Source of the DNA: Campylobacteraceae bacterium
Lineage (GTDB): Bacteria; Campylobacterota; Campylobacteria; Campylobacterales; Campylobacteraceae
Reading direction: 5' to 3'
Length of the DNA: 13,502 nucleotides
Assembly (NCBI GenBank): GCA_031290675.1
Contig: JAITNC010000172.1
Span: forward strand, 1 to 13,502
Both the position numbers and the translations under genes were made by a program. Below are positions 6,956 through 13,502 of the stretch, piece by piece. Each line of letters opens with the position of its first letter. Position 1 is the first letter of the stretch. The notes under the pieces were generated by a model. That model worked only from the letters and a program-made list of their open reading frames with translations, was not told the origin of the DNA and did not search any database.

Positions 6956-7830
6956 ACAAGATAGAGAAGCTGGAATCGCAAAGTATTTTTATCATACGCG
7001 AGGCTTACAAATCATTCAAAAATGTCGGTATGCTGTGGTCTATCGGCAAAGACAGCACGGTGCTTTTATGGCTCGCCAAAAAGGCGTTTTACGGGCATGT
7101 GCCGTTTGAGTTGATACACGTAGACACAAACTACAAAATCCCGCAAATGATAACTTATAGAGATAAGATAGCCAAAGAGTTGAAACTAAGGCTTGTGGTC
7201 GGTCAAAACAAAGAGGCGTTAGCGAACAAAAGGACTTTCGTGGACGGGTTAGACAGGATATCCTGTTGTAAGGAACTCAAAAGCAACGCCCTGAAACACA
7301 CGCTTGACGGCACTTGGGAAAGACGTGTATACGACCCCAAAAAAGACGCTTGGGAAGTACAGCAAAGCAGCGAGGCTTACAACGCCGTCATAGTCGGAGT
7401 CAGAAGCGATGAGGAGGGAAGCCGCTCAAAAGAGAGGGTTTTTTCCGCCAGAGATGAAAAGAGCGAATGGGACGCCAGCACGCAGCCACCCGAACTTTGG
7501 AATCTCTACAAGACAGAGTTCGCCCCCAAAACGCACGTGCGCGTACACCCTCTTTTGGAGTGGACGGAGCTAAATATCTGGGAATATATAGAAAAAGAGA
7601 AAATCCCCGTCATTCCGATATATTTTGACCAAGGGGACGGCAGCAGATACCGCTCTTTGGGCTGTTATCCGTGTACTACCCCCGTGGCGTCCACTGCCAA
7701 AAATCCTTCACAAATCATAGAAGAGTTGGTCAGCGGCAAATTTAAAAACATAGCCGAACGCTCGGGTCGTGCGCAAGATAAAGAGGGCGGCGGCACTTTG
7801 GAAGCTTTGAGAAAAGAGGGGTATATGTGA
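6952..7830 (+). CDS. cysD: Sulfate adenylyltransferase subunit 2 (CysD)
   Basis: Catalytic subunit of ATP sulfurylase, making APS from sulfate and ATP with CysN. The start is GTG 6952 in GTGA with the cysH stop, because AAGGA lies 6 nt upstream and the N-terminus [18 protein letters not shown] aligns with CysD; an upstream frame start at 6895 is discarded. The 292 residues (E. coli 302) show the PP-loop SIGKDS (30-35), the [16 protein letters not shown] segment, [20 protein letters not shown] and the C-terminal [13 protein letters not shown] plus [15 protein letters not shown]. An oddity is C105-C106 in SCCKELK and C238-x-x-C241 in GCYPCTTP. E. coli CysD lacks the pair and has only one cysteine in the second motif, and the set parallels the cluster ligands of the adjacent CysH. 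TGATG links it to cysN. Confidence 0.93.
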   Translation: MNKIEKLESQSIFIIREAYKSFKNVGMLWSIGKDSTVLLWLAKKAFYGHVPFELIHVDTNYKIPQMITYRDKIAKELKLRLVVGQNKEALANKRTFVDGLDRISCCKELKSNALKHTLDGTWERRVYDPKKDAWEVQQSSEAYNAVIVGVRSDEEGSRSKERVFSARDEKSEWDASTQPPELWNLYKTEFAPKTHVRVHPLLEWTELNIWEYIEKEKIPVIPIYFDQGDGSRYRSLGCYPCTTPVASTAKNPSQIIEELVSGKFKNIAERSGRAQDKEGGGTLEALRKEGYM

Positions 7831-9191
7831 TGAGCGACAAGCACAACATAGAACGAATGAATATAGTCATAACAGGCCACGTAGACCACGGCAAAAGCAC
7901 GCTTGTAGGGCGGCTCTTGGCCGATACTGCCTCACTGCCGAAGGGCAAGCTTGACAGCCTTAAAGACAGGTGCGAGAAAAACGGCAGGGTTTTTGAGTAT
8001 TCTATGCTTTTGGACGCTCTTGAAGATGAGCAAAAACAGGGCATCACGATAGACAGCGCACGTATATTTTTCAAAAGTAGGCTTCGAGAATACATCATCA
8101 TAGACGCCCCCGGACACATTGAGTTTTTGAGAAATATGCTCAGCGGAGCGTCGAGAGCCGTAGCGGCGGTTTTGGTCATAGACGCCGTTGAGGGCGTAGC
8201 CGAAAACTCCAAACGGCACGGACTTCTTTTATCACTGCTCGGCATCTCGCAAGTGTTGGTAGCCATCAACAAACTTGATTTGTTTGGTTATGACGAGAGC
8301 GTTTTTAGAAAAATCAAAAACGAGTATGAAAAATACTTGGAAGAGCTCAAAGTAAAACCTTTGGCGTTCATACCGGTAAGTGCGAGAGAGGGCAAAAATA
8401 TCATCACAAATGCCCCCGAGATGCCTTGGTATCAGGGTAAAACCATACTTGAAACACTTGACAGTTTTCACAACCTGCCTTCAAATGAAAACTCATTTTT
8501 CGCTATGCCGCTGCAAGATGTTTATCGTTTTAGCAACGACAATGACGATAGAAGGATTTACGCCGGCACGATAGTCAGCGGAGAGGTAAAAAAGGGCGAT
8601 TTGGTACGATTTTTGCCTTCAAACAAAGAGGCGCACATAGACGATATACAGACTTGGAGCGCACCTGCAAAAGAGAGCGCCAAAGCGAACGAGGCGAGTG
8701 GTTTTACGCTCAAAGAGGAGATATACGTCAAAAACGGCGAAGTGATGATAAAATCAGACGAAAACGCCCTTGTGTCGGTCAGCTCAAAGATAAGAGCCAA
8801 CCTCATTTGGCTTGGACGTCAGCCGCTTATTTTTCACAAAAACTACCTCTTCAAACTCGGAAGCGCAAAGGTAAATATGCGGCTTGAAAAGATAGAGCGG
8901 GTTTTGGGCGATGAGAGTGTGCAAAACCACAACGACCTCAAAAGAAATGAGTGCGGCAGCGTGATACTCTCCCTTTCGCACAAGATAGCTTTGTCGTCGT
9001 TTTATGACAATGCCGCTTTGGGAAGGTTTGTCATAGTTGATGACTACGACGCTGTGGGCGGCGGAATTATACTGGAAAGTCTAAAAGATGACGAAGAAGA
9101 GAAAAAAAGCAGTTTTGAGGACGAGCTTTTCGCACTTCTGCGCAAGCACTTTCCGCATAGATTTAATGACAATATTTCATATCAGATATAG
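7830..9191 (+). CDS. cysN: Sulfate adenylyltransferase subunit 1, GTPase (CysN)
   Basis: EF-Tu-like GTPase whose GTP hydrolysis drives APS formation by CysD. ATG 7830 overlaps the cysD TGA; a GTG one codon earlier (7827) is possible, and AGAGGGG at 7815-7821 serves either. The 453 residues contain G1 GHVDHGKST (16-24), the [16 protein letters not shown] switch (60-75), G3 DAPGH (92-96) and G4 NKLD (147-150), followed by the two beta-barrel domains (for example [20 protein letters not shown]). Length matches stand-alone CysN (E. coli 475). There is no C-terminal APS-kinase (CysC) domain, so the protein makes APS only, consistent with the APS reductase upstream. The stop TAG overlaps the ribosome site of hcyS, 8 bp before its ATG. 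Confidence 0.94.
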   Translation: MSDKHNIERMNIVITGHVDHGKSTLVGRLLADTASLPKGKLDSLKDRCEKNGRVFEYSMLLDALEDEQKQGITIDSARIFFKSRLREYIIIDAPGHIEFLRNMLSGASRAVAAVLVIDAVEGVAENSKRHGLLLSLLGISQVLVAINKLDLFGYDESVFRKIKNEYEKYLEELKVKPLAFIPVSAREGKNIITNAPEMPWYQGKTILETLDSFHNLPSNENSFFAMPLQDVYRFSNDNDDRRIYAGTIVSGEVKKGDLVRFLPSNKEAHIDDIQTWSAPAKESAKANEASGFTLKEEIYVKNGEVMIKSDENALVSVSSKIRANLIWLGRQPLIFHKNYLFKLGSAKVNMRLEKIERVLGDESVQNHNDLKRNECGSVILSLSHKIALSSFYDNAALGRFVIVDDYDAVGGGIILESLKDDEEEKKSSFEDELFALLRKHFPHRFNDNISYQI

Positions 9192-9199
9192 GAGAAACA

Positions 9200-9409
9200 A
9201 TGAACATCATCATCAATGGCGAGGCGAAAAATTTTACGCAAAGCAGCCTCTCAATAAGCGAGCTTTTAAAGGTTGAGAAGGTTGAGATGCCAGATATGGT
9301 TTCTGTACAGTTAAATGACGATTTTTTGAGGCAACACGAGTATGAAAGCACGCTTTTGAAAGAGAACGACAGCGTGAACTTTTTGTATTTTATGGGAGGC
9401 GGTGCGTGA
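9200..9409 (+). CDS. hcyS: Ubiquitin-like sulfur carrier protein HcyS (C-terminal GGGA)
   Basis: Small beta-grasp sulfur carrier of 69 residues with a ThiS-like pattern: N-terminal strand MNIIINGE, a mid SISELLKVEKV helix, VSVQLND, and a final strand NDSVNFLYF before the flexible tail. The tail is GGGA (66-69) instead of the bare GG of ThiS. In the Wolinella succinogenes homocysteine pathway, HcyS is made with such a terminal Ala, trimmed by HcyD, adenylated by HcyF and turned into a thiocarboxylate. The matching hcyF and hcyD genes directly downstream make this assignment much stronger than ThiS. ATG has AGGAG (9190-9194) at 5-nt spacing. Its last codons contain the ribosome site for hcyF, and its TGA overlaps the hcyF GTG. 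Confidence 0.88.
   Translation: MNIIINGEAKNFTQSSLSISELLKVEKVEMPDMVSVQLNDDFLRQHEYESTLLKENDSVNFLYFMGGGA
9394..9399 (+). promoter_or_regulatory. Shine-Dalgarno of hcyF inside the HcyS C-terminal codons
   Basis: GGGAGG, 6 nt before the hcyF GTG at 9406, is made by the ATG GGA GGC codons for Met-Gly-Gly at the reactive end of HcyS. One stretch is therefore constrained both as the sulfur-accepting tail and as a translation signal. Confidence 0.75.
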
Positions 9410-10212
9410 GAGATTTTAGCGACGAGGAGTTAGAGCGCTACTCCAGACATATCATACTTGAAGATGTCGGCATTGAAGGGCAAGAAAAAATCCTTGAAAG
9501 CAAAGTCCTCATCATCGGAGCGGGAGGGCTTGGCTCTCCGATAGCTCTCTACCTTGCGGCGGCGGGCGTTGGCGAGATAGGCATAGTAGACGGCGATGTC
9601 GTAGACCTGAGCAACCTTCAAAGACAGGTGATACACACAACGAGCGAAGTCGGAACGCCAAAAGTGGAGTCTGCTAGGCGAAAAATGCTCGCTATAAATC
9701 CAAACGTCAAAGTCAATACTTACTACACGATGATAAGTGCGGACAATATTTTGGACATCATCACGCCTTACGACTTTGTGATAGACGGAACTGACAATTT
9801 CGCTACAAAATTTCTCATAAACGATGCTTGCGTTTTGGCGAAAAAACCCTATTCGCACGGCGGGATTTTGAGATTTGCGGGGCAGAGTATGACGATAGAA
9901 CCATACAAAAGTGCGTGTTACGCTTGCGTATTTAACGCTCCTCCTCCGCCAAACGTCGTGCCTACCTGCTCATCTGCGGGTATACTCGGCGCGGTCGCCG
10001 GAATGCTCGGCACGATACAAGCGGCTGAAGCTTTGAAGTTCATCACAGGTGCGGGAACGCCTCTGTACAATACGCTTCTTAGTTTTGACGCCAAAAATAT
10101 GTCTTTTAGAAGTGTGAAATTTAACAAAAATCCACGATGCAGAGTTTGCGGCGAACACGGCATCACAAGCTTAAGCGACTATGAGCAGGCTGTTTGCGAG
10201 GTCAAAAAATGA
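9406..10212 (+). CDS. hcyF: Sulfur-carrier adenylyltransferase HcyF (ThiF/MoeB/E1-like)
   Basis: E1-like enzyme that activates the C-terminal glycine of HcyS with ATP, so sulfide can displace AMP and give the thiocarboxylate. 268 residues, starting at GTG 9406 in GTGA. It shows YSRHIILEDVGIEGQEKI (12-29), nucleotide-binding GAGGLGS (38-44), VDGDVVDLSNLQRQ with N70, R73 and Q74, K86, GTDN with Mg-binding D130, zinc pairs C171/C174 and C245/C248, and C188 in PTCSSAG at the position of the ThiF/MoeB active-site cysteine. There is no rhodanese domain, unlike MoeZ-type fusions, so sulfur should come directly from another donor. By sequence alone MoeB or ThiF would fit; the placement between hcyS and hcyD decides the name. 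ATGA joins it to hcyD. Confidence 0.87.
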   Translation: MRDFSDEELERYSRHIILEDVGIEGQEKILESKVLIIGAGGLGSPIALYLAAAGVGEIGIVDGDVVDLSNLQRQVIHTTSEVGTPKVESARRKMLAINPNVKVNTYYTMISADNILDIITPYDFVIDGTDNFATKFLINDACVLAKKPYSHGGILRFAGQSMTIEPYKSACYACVFNAPPPPNVVPTCSSAGILGAVAGMLGTIQAAEALKFITGAGTPLYNTLLSFDAKNMSFRSVKFNKNPRCRVCGEHGITSLSDYEQAVCEVKK

Positions 10213-10607
10213 TAAAAATCCCAAAAGATATATATGAAGCCATCATACAACACGCCAAAGATGACGCCCCGATAGAGGCTTGCGGGTATTTAGCCGGCGT
10301 TGTTGGCGAAGTGAAAAGCATATATAAGATGAAAAACACGGACAATAGCGAGGAGCATTTCAGCTTTGACCCGCAAGAGCAGTTTGGCGCTTTCAAAGAC
10401 GCCGCAAAGCGTGGTGAGCGGCTTATCGCCTGCTACCATTCGCACCCCGCAACTCCCGCACGTCCTTCACAAGAGGACATCAAACTCGCGTACGACCCAA
10501 ACATAAGCTACATCATCGTATCTTTGGCAGGTGGCAGGGTTGATTTGAAATCATTTAAGATAAAAAGCGGCGAGGTTACAAAAGAAGAAGTGGAGGTATC
10601 ACAATGA
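10209..10607 (+). CDS. hcyD: JAMM/MPN+ metalloprotease HcyD
   Basis: Zinc peptidase of 132 residues acting on the sulfur carrier. In the Wolinella pathway HcyD first removes the terminal Ala of HcyS and later hydrolyses HcyS-homocysteine to free homocysteine. The full JAMM signature is present: general-base E23 in PIEACGYLAG, H77-S78-H79, then seven residues to S87, and D90 (HSHPATPARPSQED). ATG 10209 was chosen because it makes ATGA with the hcyF stop and has GAGG (10198-10201) at 7-nt spacing; an upstream extension by five codons has no support. The length is that of a minimal Mec+/JAMM domain such as M. tuberculosis Mec, which pairs with the CysO carrier. The coupled ATGA start of sir follows. 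Confidence 0.88.
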   Translation: MIKIPKDIYEAIIQHAKDDAPIEACGYLAGVVGEVKSIYKMKNTDNSEEHFSFDPQEQFGAFKDAAKRGERLIACYHSHPATPARPSQEDIKLAYDPNISYIIVSLAGGRVDLKSFKIKSGEVTKEEVEVSQ

Positions 10608-12904
10608 GCGGATATAACATACCCAAAGCGGTGGAGAACGATTTTACAACGTTCAGACAGCAATACAGCGATTTTGTCAGCGGCAAGATGGACGCTCTTC
10701 TCTTCAAAACTATTCGTGTTCCGTTTGGCATTTACGAGCAGAGAGAAGCGAACACTTATATGGTCAGGGTCAAATTGGCTGGCGGCGTCATCACGCCAAA
10801 ACAGCTGCTTGAGCTTTCTGATTTGGCTACGACTTACGCTTCCTCCTCACTGCACGTTACGACAAGAGGCGGCGTACAGCTGCATTATGTGAAGATAGAG
10901 GACTTTTTAAAAGTCGTGGAGCGTCTGCACAAGATAGGTCTTACGGGCAGAGGCGGCGGCGGAAATACTGTGCGAAATATCACAGCCGACCCATACGCCG
11001 GAGTCGCCAAAGACGAGCTGTTTGACGTAACGCCTCACGCCTTAGCTCTCACTTCCAAGATGTTGGAGCTCAAAGACTCATACGCACTTCCAAGAAAGTT
11101 CAAGCTATCTTTCAGCGGCAGCAGTGCAGATAGAGGTGGAGCGACATTTATAGATGTTGGTTTTATAGCCAAGATAAAAGACGGCGCAAAGGGCTTTCGT
11201 GTTTTCGTGGCTGGCGGTATGGGAGCGAAGTCAAAAACAGGACAGCCATTTTTGGACTTTTTGCCCGAAGGTGAGATATTTTTGCTCTCGCAAGCTATCA
11301 AAGAGTTGTTTGACGAGAGAGGCAACAGAAAAAACAAACACGCCGCAAGACTTAGATTTTTAGTGGAAGAGTTGGGGCTTGAGGAGTTCAGAAAACTCGT
11401 AGAAGCCAAAGTAGAAAAGGTAAAATCCGAAAACAAGTGGCAGATAGAGTTTGAAAAGCTGCACGAAGTCGCTCCTTTGAAAAACGCCTCTTTGCCATTG
11501 CTGAAAGTTGAGGAAAAACTTTGGTGGGACAGATATATCTACGCTCAAAAGCAAGATGGGTATTTCAGTGCGAAAGTGCCGCTCGCTTTGGGCGACATAC
11601 CAGCGCAAAAAGCCAAAGAGTTAGCGTCTTATCTTGAGAAAATATCAGGCGAGCGAGATGTTATTCGTTTTGGAAGCGACCAAAATATATATCTCAGAAA
11701 TCTCACAGCCGATGAACTTATCGCCCTATATCCGATACTCAAGGGTATCTCGCCTGTCGTTACAAAGCCCGCCATCATCGGCGATAGCGTAGTTTGCACC
11801 GGAGCGGCGACTTGCCAGCTTGGTATAACCATACCGCGAGGAGCGATAAAAGCGATAGAACAGACACTCATCAAAGAGGGTGTGGAGATTGAGCGGCTCA
11901 AAGGCTTCAAGATACATATGTCAGGCTGTCCAAACAGCTGTGGCAGACACGCCATAGCCGACCTTGGCTTTTTTGGCAAAGTCTTGCGGGAAGGGGCGAA
12001 CCCATACCCTGCGTACAATATACTCGTGGGAGCGAAAATAGGCGAAAATATCACAAGATTTGGCAAAAAAATAGCCGATATCAGCGCATATCATCTGCCC
12101 GCATTTGTCGCGCGGCTGCTCAAGATTTGGATAAGCGTGCAGGAAAAACACGCCTCATTTGCCGACTGGATAGACGCCGAGGGCGAGCAGAGAGCTATAG
12201 ATTTGGCTGAGAGTTACGCAGTCGTGCCATCATTTGATGAGGATAAAAATCCATATTATGACTACTCGGCAAAAGAGATATTTTCACTCAAAGGCAGAGG
12301 TGCAGGAGAGTGTAGTGCGGGAATGTACGACTTGATAGAAGCGGACAAAAAAGCCCTCAGCGTGGCGTTGGGCGAGAAGGCAGACGCTGCAAACTTCGCA
12401 AACATAAGACTGCTCGCCACAAGAATGCTGCTTGTAACAAGAGGCGAGGAAGCACGGAGCGAAAAAGAGGTCTTGGCGGCTTTCAAAAAACTTTTCATTG
12501 AAACGAAACTTATCAGCTCTGAGTATGCCTCGTCTTTGGAAGGCGAGGCAGGCAAAGATGTCCTGAAACTCGCCAACGCCGTGATAGAACTTTACGGCAC
12601 TATGGACAATACTCTCAAATTTGCCGCAGAGTTAAACAAACCAACCGCGCCTCAAGTGAATGACGAGAGCCGCAAGAGCGCCGATAGATTTAAGGATTAT
12701 CGCGGCGTGGCTTGCCCTATGAACTTTGTGAAGACAAAAATGGATTTGGCGCAGATGAAAAGCGGCGAGAGTTTGGAGATATTTTTGGACGACGGCGCAC
12801 CTATAGAAAATGTCCCGCGCTCCGTATCGGCTGAAGGCCACACGATAGAGGAGCAGACGCAAAAAGCCGAAGGGTATTGGCTCGTCAAAATTCGCAAAAA
12901 ATGA
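10604..12904 (+). CDS. sir: Siroheme sulfite reductase with C-terminal helical and TusA domains
   Basis: Reduces sulfite to sulfide by six electrons. 766 residues; ATG 10604 has GGAGG (10592-10596) 7 nt upstream and overlaps the hcyD stop. The first ~520 residues form the two-fold ferredoxin-like plus siroheme/[4Fe-4S] architecture: TTRGGVQ (86-92), GNTVRNITADP with R124, and cluster ligands C398-x5-C404 and C442-x3-C446 (MSGCPNSCGRH). No flavoprotein partner (CysJ) is nearby, so electrons probably come from ferredoxin. Beyond the usual end lies a helix-rich segment (~560-680, starting near GAGECSAGMYDLIEAD) that I cannot name, then a TusA-like sulfur-relay domain (~690-766) with active C704 in RGVACPMNFVKTK. 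A nitrite reductase is formally possible, but the sulfur operon argues for sulfite. The cysG ATG overlaps its TGA. Confidence 0.9.
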   Translation: MSGYNIPKAVENDFTTFRQQYSDFVSGKMDALLFKTIRVPFGIYEQREANTYMVRVKLAGGVITPKQLLELSDLATTYASSSLHVTTRGGVQLHYVKIEDFLKVVERLHKIGLTGRGGGGNTVRNITADPYAGVAKDELFDVTPHALALTSKMLELKDSYALPRKFKLSFSGSSADRGGATFIDVGFIAKIKDGAKGFRVFVAGGMGAKSKTGQPFLDFLPEGEIFLLSQAIKELFDERGNRKNKHAARLRFLVEELGLEEFRKLVEAKVEKVKSENKWQIEFEKLHEVAPLKNASLPLLKVEEKLWWDRYIYAQKQDGYFSAKVPLALGDIPAQKAKELASYLEKISGERDVIRFGSDQNIYLRNLTADELIALYPILKGISPVVTKPAIIGDSVVCTGAATCQLGITIPRGAIKAIEQTLIKEGVEIERLKGFKIHMSGCPNSCGRHAIADLGFFGKVLREGANPYPAYNILVGAKIGENITRFGKKIADISAYHLPAFVARLLKIWISVQEKHASFADWIDAEGEQRAIDLAESYAVVPSFDEDKNPYYDYSAKEIFSLKGRGAGECSAGMYDLIEADKKALSVALGEKADAANFANIRLLATRMLLVTRGEEARSEKEVLAAFKKLFIETKLISSEYASSLEGEAGKDVLKLANAVIELYGTMDNTLKFAAELNKPTAPQVNDESRKSADRFKDYRGVACPMNFVKTKMDLAQMKSGESLEIFLDDGAPIENVPRSVSAEGHTIEEQTQKAEGYWLVKIRKK

Positions 12905-13502
12905 ACGTCCTCCCCATAGCCCTCACCCCAAAAAATGTCCTCTTAATAGGCGCTGGGGACGCCGCCGCTCTGAAGGCGAAAAATATCCTTCAGAGCGATT
13001 GTGCGCTCGTCATCATAGCCCAAGAGATAAAAAACCCATACTTTGCGGACAAACAAGTAACCCTAAAACCTTTTGGATTTGAGTTTTTAAAAGAGAGAGA
13101 TTTTGACATTGTCATTGACGCTTCGGGCGATGAGAGCTTGTCAAAGCAGCTTTGGGAGAGCCGCAAACGATTTGGTTATCTGCTCAACTGTGTTGATAAG
13201 CCGCAATTTTGCGACTTTTACTTCGGGGCGAACTTCAAAAACCACGACCTTAGCGTATCTGTAAGCACGGGCGGAAGCTCGCCCAGATACGCCCAATACG
13301 CACGGGACTTGGTGGAAGCCGTACTACCGCAAGAGCCAAAAGAGTTTTACGCCGAGCTCAAAGAGCGCAGAGACAAAGGCGACACAAGCGTGAGGGTCAA
13401 AAAAAGCGTTGGAGATGTCTATCTGATAGGCTGCGGCACGGGCAGCAGGGACAACTTGAGCCTCAAAGCGTTGAAAGCCTTAAAACTCGCCGATGTCGCT
13501 CT
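12901..13502 (+). CDS. cysG: Siroheme synthase (SirC-like domain fused to uroporphyrinogen-III methyltransferase), 3' truncated
   Basis: Supplies siroheme to Sir. Two hundred codons are visible from ATG 12901 (ATGA with the sir stop), open to the window end. No clear Shine-Dalgarno precedes it, so translation probably depends on coupling. The N-terminal precorrin-2 dehydrogenase/ferrochelatase-like domain has the NAD-binding VLLIGAGDAAALKA (13-26), DIVIDASGD, LLNCVDKPQFCDFYF with D99 at the place of the CysG catalytic Asp, and STGGSSPRYA (122-131). From about residue 171, GDVYLIGCGTGSRDNLSLKA starts the methyltransferase domain. Its glycine motif reads GCGTGS where most family members have GAGPGD. 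The remainder of the methyltransferase is outside the window, so whether CysG is complete and active cannot be judged. Confidence 0.88.
   Translation, partial: MNVLPIALTPKNVLLIGAGDAAALKAKNILQSDCALVIIAQEIKNPYFADKQVTLKPFGFEFLKERDFDIVIDASGDESLSKQLWESRKRFGYLLNCVDKPQFCDFYFGANFKNHDLSVSVSTGGSSPRYAQYARDLVEAVLPQEPKEFYAELKERRDKGDTSVRVKKSVGDVYLIGCGTGSRDNLSLKALKALKLADVA

Noticed and set aside
9200..10212. ThiS/ThiF thiamine or MoaD/MoeB molybdopterin pair
   Set aside because: The Ala after the glycine tail, the adjacent JAMM protease and the sulfate-assimilation operon fit HcyS/HcyF better; no thiamine or molybdopterin genes are nearby.
1..13502. CRISPR array, tRNA, rRNA, transposase or SAM riboswitch
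   Set aside because: No regularly spaced repeats, no tRNA- or rRNA-like segments, no transposase motifs and no riboswitch core were seen on either strand; this was by eye only.

Overview
The window is almost entirely a sulfate-assimilation and homocysteine-forming locus from a bacterium that is most likely a member of the Campylobacterota (Epsilonproteobacteria). That inference rests on the gene content, which matches the protein-thiocarboxylate methionine pathway described in Wolinella succinogenes, on the tightly overlapping genes, and on the heavy use of AAA and ATA codons. The genus cannot be fixed from sequence alone.

Layout. On the minus strand, positions 1-1223 encode a PLP-dependent O-acetylhomoserine sulfhydrylase-type enzyme (metY); only the last base of its probable stop codon lies outside the window. 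A 359-bp divergent intergenic region (1224-1582) holds three inverted repeats, a GC-rich repeat-like patch and a perfect-consensus sigma70-type promoter (1525-1553) reading to the right. From 1583 to the end of the window everything is on the plus strand, with gaps of at most 18 bp and mostly 1-11 bp overlaps, so it is probably one operon of thirteen genes: sbp, a 32-codon membrane microORF, cysT, cysW, cysA, cysH, cysD, cysN, hcyS, hcyF, hcyD, sir and cysG (cut by the window end).

How the genes work together. Sbp-CysTWA import sulfate. CysDN activate it to APS. CysH has the Cys-Cys/CxxC signature of [4Fe-4S] APS reductases and makes sulfite directly, and no APS kinase is present. Sir, a siroheme-[4Fe-4S] enzyme carrying a C-terminal TusA domain, reduces sulfite, and CysG makes its siroheme. 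HcyS is a ubiquitin-like sulfur carrier ending Gly-Gly-Gly-Ala. HcyD (JAMM protease) should remove the Ala, HcyF adenylates the Gly end, and the thiocarboxylate is passed to O-acetylhomoserine by MetY to give homocysteine.

Most unusual points: the Sir-helical-TusA fusion beside the sulfur-carrier genes; a CysD with a Cys-Cys/CxxC set resembling the cluster ligands of its neighbour CysH; both sulfate permeases enlarged by extra N-terminal membrane segments, with an internal duplication in CysT; a translationally coupled 32-codon microORF between sbp and cysT; and a Shine-Dalgarno for hcyF embedded in the codons for the reactive C-terminus of HcyS. The core pathway itself is already described, so these details are the likely novelty.
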